DNA of 11,369 nucleotides from JBAZKV01 sp964443545. Its GTDB lineage: Bacteria; Margulisbacteria; WOR-1; JAKLHX01; JBAZKV01. Location: the NCBI GenBank assembly GCA_964443545.1, contig CAYUCV010000033.1:1-11369 (forward strand), given 5' to 3'. Of this stretch, positions 1 through 6,154 are shown piece by piece (the stretch's first letter is position 1; the number at the start of each line of letters is the position of its first letter). Position numbers and translations under genes: made by a program. The notes under the pieces were generated by a model, which had not been told where the DNA came from, ran no database searches, and saw only the letters and a program-made list of their open reading frames with translations.

Positions 1-26
1 CGCTTTAGCGTCGGGTCTCCTCCATT

Positions 27-896
27 TTACCTCTCGACCATCGTCCCGATACCGATATCCGTGAACAGTTCCAAAAGAAGCGCGTGGGGTATCCTTCCGT
101 CAAGGATGTGGACCTTTTCCACCCCGTCTTTGAGGGCGGACAAGCCGCAGCGGACCTTGGGTATCATGCCGCCAGAGATGGTGCCGTTCCTTATGTAGCG
201 CCTGACCTTGGAAGCGTTGATGACCGATATAAGCCGGTCCTTTTTGTCGTAAACCCCTCTCACATTGGTGAGAAGGATGAGTTTTGCAGCCTGCAGGGCT
301 CCCGCTATTTCTGCCGCGGCAGAATCTGCATTTATATTGTAGACGCTGCCATTTCCGTCAAAGCCGATAGAAGAGATAACGGGGATCCTTCCTTTTGAGA
401 TAGTGTCCCTTAGGCTTTTCACATCTATGGAGCGGACATCGCCCACAAAACCGAGGTCTATCTTCTGCCCTTTTCTGACTATTGTGTGCTTTCTGGCGCG
501 GATCACCCGGCCTTTTTTCCCTGATATCCCCTTGCCCTTGCCGGAACCGCCTTCCCTGTTTATCACAGATACTATTCCGGAATTTACCCTGGAAAGCACC
601 TTTTCCACCACTTCCATTGTGGCAGGGTCCGTCACCCGCAGGCCTTCGATGAACTTTGATTCTATGTTCCTGCGCTTAAGCTCCCTGGTTATAGACGGCC
701 CTCCTCCGTGAAGCAGTATAGGGTGCATTCCCAGATAGCGCAGAAGAACGACATCCTTAAGGACCTTGGCGCGGAGCTTTGGGTCCACCATCGCGTTGCC
801 GCCATACTTGATAACAATTATCTTTCCGTAGAATTTTTTAAGATAGGGAAGAGCCTCTATAACGACCTCGGCCCTTTTTATAAGCTTTTCGAACAT
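27..896 (-). CDS. argB: Acetylglutamate kinase (N-acetyl-L-glutamate 5-phosphotransferase)
   Basis: This cytoplasmic kinase phosphorylates N-acetylglutamate with ATP, the second step of ornithine/arginine synthesis. The 289 residues cover the full amino-acid kinase fold. Visible motifs are IKYGGNAM with Lys30, the HGGG substrate loop at 63-66, NINADSAAAEIAGAL around 188-201, LLTNVRGVYD at 208-217 and GGMIPKV ending at Lys247-Val248. About 25 residues precede the IKYGG strand and look helical (MFEKLIKRAEVVIEALPYL). In characterised family members such an N-terminal helix marks hexameric, arginine-inhibited enzymes, so feedback inhibition is inferred. The ATG overlaps the argJ stop by one base (TGATG), with a distant GAGG about 10 nt upstream, so translation is probably coupled to argJ. 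It is the last gene of the run inside the window. Identity is very secure. Confidence 0.97.
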   Translation of the reverse strand: MFEKLIKRAEVVIEALPYLKKFYGKIIVIKYGGNAMVDPKLRAKVLKDVVLLRYLGMHPILLHGGGPSITRELKRRNIESKFIEGLRVTDPATMEVVEKVLSRVNSGIVSVINREGGSGKGKGISGKKGRVIRARKHTIVRKGQKIDLGFVGDVRSIDVKSLRDTISKGRIPVISSIGFDGNGSVYNINADSAAAEIAGALQAAKLILLTNVRGVYDKKDRLISVINASKVRRYIRNGTISGGMIPKVRCGLSALKDGVEKVHILDGRIPHALLLELFTDIGIGTMVER

Positions 897-2104
897 CAGG
901 TATGATACCTCGCGTTTATGTCAATATAGCCTTCTGTAAGGTCGCAGCCAAACGCGCTGGAAGAAGCGCTCCCCGAGTTCAAGTTTATGGTAAACCTCAT
1001 TTCTTTCCGGTCCATCAGTTTTTTCGCCTTTGCGGCGTCAAAAGGCAGGGGCCTGCCTTTTTTTACCAGAGCAATGTTCTCAAGGTGTACATCGACCCTG
1101 TCGGGGTCAAATTCCACTCCCGCATAGCCGGCTGCGGCAATAACGCGTCCCCAGTTGGGATCGCTGCCGCATACCGCGCACTTCAAAAGATTGGACCCCG
1201 CCGCGGCTTTTGCTATTTTGCCGGCGTCCTTTTCTGATGCGGCGCCCTTTACCAGCACCTCGAACAGTTTGGTAGCCCCTTCCCCGTCCCTTACCATTTC
1301 TTTTGCAAGATAAAGGCAAACTTCTTTTAGCGAGGCGCAAAAGACCTCAAAGGTTTTTCCTTTTTTTATCTTTGCCGAGAGCCTGCTCGCAAGGCAGAAG
1401 ACCGTATCGTTGGTGCTCATGTCGTTGTCAACAGTGATCATATTGAACGAATCATCGCAAACCTGCTTTAAAGCCGTCTTTAGTGTTTTTGGGTCTATAT
1501 CGGCATCGGTGGTTATTACGGCTATCATGGTGGCAACATCCGGACAGATCATCCCGGAGCCTTTTGCTATGCCGGCTATTTTAAAACTGTTCTTTTTATC
1601 GATGTCAACCTCAAGGGCTATCTCTTTTTTTCTGGTATCGGTGGTAAGAATTGCCTCCGCGGCATCGGCGCAGCCGGCCTTCTTTATCATGCGCGACACC
1701 GCCCATATCCCGCCAAGGACCTTTTTCATGGGAAGAAGCCGCCCTATTATCCCCGTGGAGGCAACAAGTACGCTGTCCTTGGAAATACCAAGAGCCTCGG
1801 CAGCACTTGAGGCCATCTGCTTTGCGTCGATGATGCCCTGTTTTCCCGTACAGGCATTGGCATTGCCGGAATTAATGACGACAGCCTGCGCGCGGCCTTT
1901 TTTGAGGTTTTCTATTGAGACAAGTACGGGCGCTGCCTTGAACCTGTTAGTTGTAAAAACCCCGGCCGCGGAGCAAGGCTGTTTGGCATAAATCAAAGCG
2001 AGGTCTTTTTTGCCGGACTTTTTTAAGCCTGCCGCAAAGCCCGCGGCAAGAAATCCCTCCGGGGCGCAGATGCCGCCGTTGATTAATTTGGTTCTCACTA
2101 TCAT
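896..2104 (-). CDS. argJ: Glutamate N-acetyltransferase / amino-acid acetyltransferase (ornithine acetyltransferase)
   Basis: ArgJ moves the acetyl group from N-acetylornithine to glutamate, recycling it. Bifunctional forms also acetylate glutamate from acetyl-CoA. The 402 residues match the usual length. The precursor self-cleaves before a conserved threonine, seen here in KGSGMICPDVATM with Thr192 as the predicted nucleophile. Other family motifs are NSGNANACTG (78-87), STGIIG (116-121), a CGSDPNWGRV stretch in the beta chain, and the C-terminal EGYIDINARYHT. The ATG at 2104 has AAGGGG three bases upstream. A 104-nt spacer full of hairpins separates it from argC, while its TGA overlaps the argB ATG. 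Whether it is mono- or bifunctional cannot be read from motifs alone. No argA is in the window, which fits but does not prove a bifunctional enzyme. Confidence 0.96.
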   Translation of the reverse strand: MIVRTKLINGGICAPEGFLAAGFAAGLKKSGKKDLALIYAKQPCSAAGVFTTNRFKAAPVLVSIENLKKGRAQAVVINSGNANACTGKQGIIDAKQMASSAAEALGISKDSVLVASTGIIGRLLPMKKVLGGIWAVSRMIKKAGCADAAEAILTTDTRKKEIALEVDIDKKNSFKIAGIAKGSGMICPDVATMIAVITTDADIDPKTLKTALKQVCDDSFNMITVDNDMSTNDTVFCLASRLSAKIKKGKTFEVFCASLKEVCLYLAKEMVRDGEGATKLFEVLVKGAASEKDAGKIAKAAAGSNLLKCAVCGSDPNWGRVIAAAGYAGVEFDPDRVDVHLENIALVKKGRPLPFDAAKAKKLMDRKEMRFTINLNSGSASSSAFGCDLTEGYIDINARYHT

Positions 2105-2115
2105 AAACCCCTTCA

Positions 2116-2167
2116 GCCCCTCGACTTCGCTCGGGGCAGCTTCCCCTTCTCAGGGGAAGCCCTCTTA
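2116..2167. repeat. Two adjacent hairpin elements in the argC-argJ spacer
   Basis: Two hairpins lie side by side. The first has arms GCCCC (2116-2120) and GGGGC (2133-2137) around a 12-nt loop TCGACTTCGCTC, closely matching a loop at 4669-4680. The second has an 8-bp perfect stem, GCTTCCCC (2139-2146) and GGGGAAGC (2153-2160), around TTCTCA. No T-run follows either arm on the minus (coding) strand, so they are not typical terminators. They look like small dispersed intergenic repeats inserted within the arg operon. Confidence 0.7.
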
Positions 2168-2214
2168 ACAATATTTCTCCCCCTGACAAGGGGGAGACTA
2201 AGAGGGGGTTAAGG
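2160..2214. repeat. Two-tier stem-loop repeat, copy 1
   Basis: An outer 8-bp stem CCCTCTTA (2160-2167) with TAAGAGGG (2199-2206) encloses an inner 8-bp stem TCTCCCCC (2176-2183) with GGGGGAGA (2190-2197) and a TGACAA loop. The inner part plus the trailing AGAGGGGGT recurs almost unchanged at 7985-8020, so this is a dispersed repeat family. The right end runs into argC and supplies its TAA stop (2209-2211). It is non-coding, small and palindromic, resembling a MITE or REP-type element. Confidence 0.75.
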
Positions 2215-3252
2215 ATACAAAGGCAATCGGTCCAGCCCGGCCTTCTGGTCAAGGCCGAACATGATGTTCATGTTCTGGAGCGCCTGCCCCGCCGCGCCTT
2301 TTACCAGATTATCTATGGCCGACAGCACAATAACTCTGCCCGCCCTTTCGTCTACAACAATATTGATATCGCAGAAGTTTGACGCGGAAACATATTTGGT
2401 CGCGGGGAGTTTGCCCTTGTCCAGCACACGGACAAATGGGGCTCCCTTATAAAAGTCGCGATAGAGCGCGTGTATCTCGTCAACGCCTTTCTTGGCCAGG
2501 AGTTTGCCGTAAATTGTCACCAGAATGCCCCGGTTCATCGGCACCAGATGCGGAACAAAAGAAGTAAGGACGGTTTTCCCGCAGGCTTTTGACAGTTCCT
2601 GGTCTATTTCGGGATTATGCCTGTGGCCTGCCACCGCATAGGCCCTGAAGTTCTCGTTGCACTCCGGAAAATGCGTTATCTCGGTAAGCGCCGCCCCTGC
2701 CCCAGAGACACCCGACTTTGCGTCAAGGACAAGTGAGTCTTTGTCGATAAGGCCAAACTTGAGCAAAGGATAGGAGCCAAGGATGGAGGCGGTGGGATAG
2801 CAGCCAGGGTTTGCGATCAGGCGGGCCTTTTTTATCTGCTCCAGGTAGAGCTCGGGCAGCGCATAGACCGCTTCTTTAACAAGCTCGGGACTGGCGTGGT
2901 CTATTTTGTACCATTTTTTGTATTCTTCAAGGTCCTTGATACGGAAGTCCGCGCTGATATCGATAACTTTTTTTCCTTTTTCCAGCGCTGCCGGAGCGTA
3001 CTTCATAGCAAGGCCGTTGGGAAGCGCCATAAAGATGACATCAACTTTGTCTATCAGCCCGGAGATCTCCGGAGGTTCGCAGCTCAGATCGCAGAGCCCG
3101 TTAAGGAACGGCCGCAGCTCCGATAATTTTTTACCCGCGTGGGCCTGTTCGCTTGCAACCCAGACCAGTTCTGCCTGCGGATGCCCTTTCAAAAGTTGTA
3201 CCAGCCCCACTCCCGCGTATCCCGCGGCCCCCATGATCCCTGCCCTTATCAT
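2209..3252 (-). CDS. argC: N-acetyl-gamma-glutamyl-phosphate reductase
   Basis: ArgC reduces N-acetylglutamyl phosphate with NADPH to the semialdehyde, the third step of ornithine synthesis in the cytoplasm. The N-terminal nucleotide-binding motif GAAGYAG is near residues 8-14, and the catalytic cysteine sits in NPGCYPT (about Cys151). The AGHRHNPEI segment and C-terminal Rossmann-return motifs are also present. Length of 347 residues is normal. I chose ATG at 3252 because it forms a TGATG overlap with the upstream AMMECR1 stop and lies 9 nt after AAGGAG (3262-3267). A TTG one codon upstream, 6 nt from the same AAGGAG, is possible but less likely. The stop TAA is provided by the edge of a dispersed hairpin repeat, so the last residue or two could have been altered by that insertion. 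Translation is probably coupled to the preceding gene. Confidence 0.96.
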   Translation of the reverse strand: MIRAGIMGAAGYAGVGLVQLLKGHPQAELVWVASEQAHAGKKLSELRPFLNGLCDLSCEPPEISGLIDKVDVIFMALPNGLAMKYAPAALEKGKKVIDISADFRIKDLEEYKKWYKIDHASPELVKEAVYALPELYLEQIKKARLIANPGCYPTASILGSYPLLKFGLIDKDSLVLDAKSGVSGAGAALTEITHFPECNENFRAYAVAGHRHNPEIDQELSKACGKTVLTSFVPHLVPMNRGILVTIYGKLLAKKGVDEIHALYRDFYKGAPFVRVLDKGKLPATKYVSASNFCDINIVVDERAGRVIVLSAIDNLVKGAAGQALQNMNIMFGLDQKAGLDRLPLYP

Positions 3253-3761
3253 CAATGGTATCTCCTTACTTCAAATCTGAACAGCTCGACCGGCTCGCTG
3301 CTGCTAATCCCGCTCTTCATGCGGCAGATCTCTATCTGCTGCTCTGGGCTGTCGACTCCCGGCAGGTCGGGCAAAAGAAGCCCCCTGCGGTATCCTGACT
3401 TAACAATAACACCAAATTTTTTCGCGTCAAGGTCTTTTTTGTCTTTTATTAAAACCGGAGCGCTGAGTATGTCCACCGAGATATCAAGTCCGTCCAGTTC
3501 GTCCGGCGTAATTGGAGGGAACCTGGGGTCTTTTGCGGCAGCCGAGATAGCGTTCATGATGATCTCTTCCGCCACATTTTTCTGGGTGGGGGAAAAGGTG
3601 CCTATGCAGCCGCGCAGAGAGCCGTCCTTCTTATGTATGGAAACAAAGACCCCTGCCCTCTGCTCCATTTCTTCCGAAAGTTCCTCGGGCGGCTCTATTA
3701 TCCTGCCGCCTTTAACATAGGCCTCTATCGTTCTTTTTGCCAATTCTACTATTGCGTGCAT
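3252..3761 (-). CDS. AMMECR1-domain protein (AmmeMemoRadiSam system protein A type)
   Basis: The 169 residues form one AMMECR1 domain. The diagnostic LRGCIGTF motif is at about 49-56, followed by AAAKDPRFPPITPDEL, LDISVDILSAP and GYRRGLLLPDLPGVD. The family is widespread in archaea, bacteria and eukaryotes, is often adjacent or fused to Memo/LigB-like domains and to a radical SAM protein, and its biochemical role is unsettled. No radical SAM partner is visible here. It follows the LigB-like gene after 40 nt and overlaps argC by one base (TGATG). Its last codons contain the argC Shine-Dalgarno AAGGAG. Its own start has no convincing ribosome-binding site, and a 20-nt perfect palindrome lies just upstream, so translation may depend on readthrough from the upstream gene or on that structure. 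The family call is strong; function is unknown. Confidence 0.93.
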   Translation of the reverse strand: MHAIVELAKRTIEAYVKGGRIIEPPEELSEEMEQRAGVFVSIHKKDGSLRGCIGTFSPTQKNVAEEIIMNAISAAAKDPRFPPITPDELDGLDISVDILSAPVLIKDKKDLDAKKFGVIVKSGYRRGLLLPDLPGVDSPEQQIEICRMKSGISSSEPVELFRFEVRRYH

Positions 3762-3771
3762 ATTCTTGTAT

Positions 3772-3791
3772 GGGCAGGCGGCCGCCTGCCC
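3772..3791. repeat. Perfect 20-bp palindrome between the LigB-like and AMMECR1 genes
   Basis: GGGCAGGCGG is followed directly by its exact complement CCGCCTGCCC, giving a 10-bp inverted repeat with no loop (a real RNA hairpin would open the central bases). It ends 10 bases before the AMMECR1 start codon on the minus strand. On that strand the following bases are ATACAAGAAT, not a T-run, so it is not a standard terminator for the operon. It could modulate translation of the AMMECR1 gene, bind a dimeric protein, or be a repeat remnant. Confidence 0.6.
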
Positions 3792-3801
3792 CTTTCTATT
3801 T

Positions 3802-4593
3802 CTATATAAATTCCGCTACCATATACCCAACCCCAAAAGGTCCTTCGTAAGAAAGCACCCTGCTTTTTAGGGCAGAACCCTCCAAGGCCCCCAGCAGGAT
3901 GGCTATAGACCAGAGCGCGTCCTGTCCGGCAGCTTCGGCAAGAACAGGGTCAAAGCTGAGGATGCCGTCCCTGTTATCCTTTTTTACAAGTTCAACCAAT
4001 TTATCGTCAAATTCTTTTCCCCTTGCGCTGTAGCCGGAGGGGGCGTCCTGCGTTAGTTTGTGCGACATATCAGAGGATGCAACTACAACTATCTTCTTTC
4101 CCGAACTTAGCGCCGCTTTTGAAAGCGCCCTGCCGACTTCGAACAACTCCTTAAGAGGGGCAAGGCTGACAGCTATCGGCAGGACCGGACAGTTGAGCCC
4201 GGCTTGTTTTAGAGAATAATACGGGACCAGAATTCCGTGGTCCAGAAAAGATTCCGGGACCTCTGCCGCATAAAGGCCCGATGCTTTTGCCTCGCAAACC
4301 GTCTTATGTCCAAGAACAGGATCTCCTTTGCATTTGAGCTTTATCTTCTTATCCCCAAAGGCTGAGAAGTCGCCTTCAAGAACGGGGCCCGAATAAACAT
4401 GGACGGTAGTTGCGGAAATATCTCCGTGCGGAGTGATAATTACCAGCACATCAGGCTTGAGGCTCTTTGCCTTTTTTGAAACTTCTTCCATGGCAGACCT
4501 GGTGCTGCTTGCTTGCGCGATCCTAGCCCCCCCTATCTCGGGCACTATGATAGGCGGATGAGGAGCGATCATCCCATAGATGACATTTGACAT
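3802..4593 (-). CDS. Class III extradiol dioxygenase-like (LigB/Memo-fold) protein, AMMECR1 partner
   Basis: The 263-residue protein has the LigB/Memo fold signature of the domain often found fused in front of AMMECR1: APHPP (His12), ITPHGD (His56), FLDHGILVP (His119), ASSDMSHKL (His178) and the C-terminal SYEGPFGVGYMVAEF. These histidines correspond by position to metal and catalytic residues of class III extradiol dioxygenases, so a metal site is likely, but the substrate is unknown. The reading frame stays open upstream to 4752. That stretch translates hairpin DNA and promoter elements and is not family-like, so I start at ATG 4593. There is no Shine-Dalgarno, and a -10 box lies 9 nt upstream, suggesting a near-leaderless mRNA. 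It leads the operon with the AMMECR1 and arg genes. It can equally be labelled AmmeMemoRadiSam protein B-like. Confidence 0.88.
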   Translation of the reverse strand: MSNVIYGMIAPHPPIIVPEIGGARIAQASSTRSAMEEVSKKAKSLKPDVLVIITPHGDISATTVHVYSGPVLEGDFSAFGDKKIKLKCKGDPVLGHKTVCEAKASGLYAAEVPESFLDHGILVPYYSLKQAGLNCPVLPIAVSLAPLKELFEVGRALSKAALSSGKKIVVVASSDMSHKLTQDAPSGYSARGKEFDDKLVELVKKDNRDGILSFDPVLAEAAGQDALWSIAILLGALEGSALKSRVLSYEGPFGVGYMVAEFI

Positions 4594-4602
4594 TTCGGGC
4601 TT

Positions 4603-4631
4603 ATGATATAACAAAGCAAGAGCAGATTCAA
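4603..4631 (-). promoter_or_regulatory. Sigma70-type promoter of the LigB-like/AMMECR1/arg operon
   Basis: On the minus strand TTGAAT (4626-4631) and TATCAT (4603-4608) are separated by exactly 17 nt, each close to the sigma70 consensus. An alternative overlapping reading is TGTTATATC, an extended -10. The predicted start of transcription would fall about 3-5 nt before the ATG at 4593, leaving no room for a Shine-Dalgarno. It is predicted from sequence only. Confidence 0.6.
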
Positions 4632-4655
4632 CATTACAGGATCGGGTGGATATAC

Positions 4656-4739
4656 CCGAACCTATCCCTCGACACCGCTCGGGATAAAAAGGTTCGGCTC
4701 CGTTCTTTCGTCCCAATGGAGCCGACCTTTTAAGGTCGG
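4656..4739. repeat. Array of three hairpins between divergent promoters
   Basis: First, CCGAACC (4656-4662) pairs with GGTTCGG (4691-4697), and inside it TATCCC (4663-4668) pairs with GGGATA (4681-4686) around the loop TCGACACCGCTC. That loop differs at two positions from the one at 2121-2132. Second, GGCTCC (4696-4701) pairs with GGAGCC (4718-4723). Third, CCGACCTT (4722-4729) pairs with AAGGTCGG (4732-4739) around TT. Terminators are not needed between two genes reading away from each other, so this is better seen as a composite of palindromic repeats, or protein-binding sites, than as termination. Confidence 0.7.
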
Positions 4740-4774
4740 GTCTTGATGACAAATAAATAGTAGTAATATCCCCG

Positions 4775-4783
4775 TGCTATAAT
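4775..4783 (+). promoter_or_regulatory. Extended -10 promoter of the phosphohexomutase gene
   Basis: TGCTATAAT is a perfect extended -10 element ending 6 nt before the ATG at 4790. No good -35 is seen at 16-18 nt spacing, which extended -10 promoters tolerate. Transcription would start at or next to the A of the ATG, so the mRNA would be leaderless. No Shine-Dalgarno exists between box and start. Confidence 0.65.
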
Positions 4784-4789
4784 CTTTCC

Positions 4790-6154
4790 ATGTCGCTTAA
4801 GATAACTATTTCCGGAGTAAGAGGCATCGTCGGAAAGTCGCTTACGGAAGACTTTATCCGGTCTTTTATCCGTGCCTATATCCGGTATTCCGGCTGCAAA
4901 AAGATAGCGCTTGGGACCGACTCAAGGCTGTCAAGAAAGTTCGTCTCGGACATAGTGCTGGATGAGCTCTGCGCCAAAGAAGTGAGCGTAGTCTGGCTCG
5001 GAATAGCCCCCACGCCCACAGTGCAGGTCGTTACAAAAGAACTGGGGCTTGACGGCGGCATTGTTATTACAGCCAGCCATAATCCCAGCCAGTGGAACGG
5101 ACTTAAGTTCGTCACCAAAGACGGCGTCTTTTTGAACGAAAAAGAAGCCACCGCGCTTATTAAAGAATACGAAAAAAACAAAATACCCAATGCAGGCAAA
5201 ACTGCCCCTGCCGGCTTAACCGCCTCCTTTGTCGAAGAAAAAGAAAGCGCGCGCAGCCTTCATCTGGAAAAGATCATCAAAAATGTTGATACGCCCTTGA
5301 TAAGGTCAAGAAAATTCACCGTGGCGCTTGACCCCGGCAATGGCGCGGGATCAAAGATAACAAAAGAACTGTTGTCGCTTTTGGGCTGCGAGATCATTTC
5401 TATAAATGACGACACGGAGATGGAGTTCCAGAGGGGGCCGGAGCCCGTGCCGCAGAACCTCGGAGCTCTGGAAAAACTGGTCCTTTTGACAAAGGCCGAC
5501 ATCGGTTTTGCCCAGGACCCGGATGCCGACAGGCTCTCTATAGTATCGGACGCCGGAGCTGCGATAGGGGAAGAATACTCCCTTGCCCTCTGCGCCGCCC
5601 ATCTTCTGGAAAAGAACAAGAGCAAAAAAGGACTGTGTGTTGCGGCCAATCTTTCCACCTCAAGGATGCTGGATGATATCGCAAAAAAATACGGCGCCGA
5701 AGTGATAAGGACCAAGGTTGGAGAGGTAAATGTGTCGGAAAAGATGAAAGAAAAAGGCTGCCTGATAGGAGGAGAAGGCAACGGAGGAGTTATCTTTCCA
5801 AAAGTCGGTTTTGGCAGGGACAGCCTGTCAGGCATTGCCCTGGTGCTTGAATACATGGCCTCAACCGGAAAAAAACTCAGCGAACTTTTAAAAGAGATCT
5901 CCCCGTATGTGATGATCAAGGACAAGATAGAGATGAAAGAGGATAAGATAGCGGACTTTATCAGTCTTGTAAAAAAACAGTACCCCGGAGAAAAAGTCGA
6001 TGAGACCGACGGCTCAAAGATAGAGTTCAAAAAGGGCTGGGTGCATATCAGGCCTTCCAACACCGAACCGGTGGTGCGGTTCATAGCCGAGGGAAAAGAC
6101 AGGATATATGTGGAAAAGCTGATACAGGGGATCAGGCAGCTTGCCTCAGCTTAA
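4790..6154 (+). CDS. glmM: Alpha-D-phosphohexomutase, probable phosphoglucosamine mutase
   Basis: The 454-residue enzyme has all four domains of the phosphohexomutase family. The phosphoserine loop is ITASHNP with Ser96, the metal site is DPDADR (Asp243, Asp245, Asp247), the sugar-binding loop is GGEGNGG (327-333), and the phosphate-binding loop is RPSNTEP (421-427). It interconverts 6-phospho and 1-phospho sugars. Phosphoglucosamine mutase is favoured because a GlmU-type uridylyltransferase lies about 1 kb away, and the TASHNP and EGNGG forms resemble archaeal-type GlmM. Phosphomannomutase or phosphoglucomutase activity cannot be excluded. The start directly follows an extended -10 box without a Shine-Dalgarno. 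Its stop TAA interlocks with the stop of the convergent regulator gene in the tetranucleotide TTAA, leaving no intergenic terminator. The family is certain; the exact substrate is less so. Confidence 0.9.
   Translation: MSLKITISGVRGIVGKSLTEDFIRSFIRAYIRYSGCKKIALGTDSRLSRKFVSDIVLDELCAKEVSVVWLGIAPTPTVQVVTKELGLDGGIVITASHNPSQWNGLKFVTKDGVFLNEKEATALIKEYEKNKIPNAGKTAPAGLTASFVEEKESARSLHLEKIIKNVDTPLIRSRKFTVALDPGNGAGSKITKELLSLLGCEIISINDDTEMEFQRGPEPVPQNLGALEKLVLLTKADIGFAQDPDADRLSIVSDAGAAIGEEYSLALCAAHLLEKNKSKKGLCVAANLSTSRMLDDIAKKYGAEVIRTKVGEVNVSEKMKEKGCLIGGEGNGGVIFPKVGFGRDSLSGIALVLEYMASTGKKLSELLKEISPYVMIKDKIEMKEDKIADFISLVKKQYPGEKVDETDGSKIEFKKGWVHIRPSNTEPVVRFIAEGKDRIYVEKLIQGIRQLASA

Noticed and set aside
1..26. 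Start of another gene after argB (ATG preceding GGAGGAG)
   Set aside because: The only ATG on the minus strand here opens a frame that stops after six codons. Any downstream gene begins beyond the window.
84..711. Plus-strand open frames opposite argB
   Set aside because: They are antisense shadows of a well-conserved gene and show no recognisable motifs. The same holds for the frames opposite argJ, argC and the phosphohexomutase.
898..910. Inverted repeat AGGTAT-G-ATACCT at the argJ-argB junction as an operator
   Set aside because: It is within the argJ coding end, far from any promoter, short, and probably due to coding constraint.
2116..2214. Hairpin cluster as a CRISPR array or an attenuator of argJ
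   Set aside because: The units are not equal-length direct repeats with spacers, no leader peptide rich in arginine codons is present, and the same elements recur at unrelated sites.
3253..3255. TTG as start codon of argC
   Set aside because: The adjacent ATG forms the TGATG overlap and sits 9 nt from AAGGAG. TTG at 6 nt is possible but adds only one residue.
3772..3791. Palindrome as a Rho-independent terminator of the LigB-like gene
   Set aside because: On the transcribed minus strand no T-run follows, and the downstream AMMECR1 and arg genes lack another clear promoter.
4594..4752. In-frame upstream extension of the LigB-like protein by 53 residues
   Set aside because: It would translate the -10/-35 region and the hairpin array, has low-complexity non-family sequence, and family members begin near the APHPP motif.
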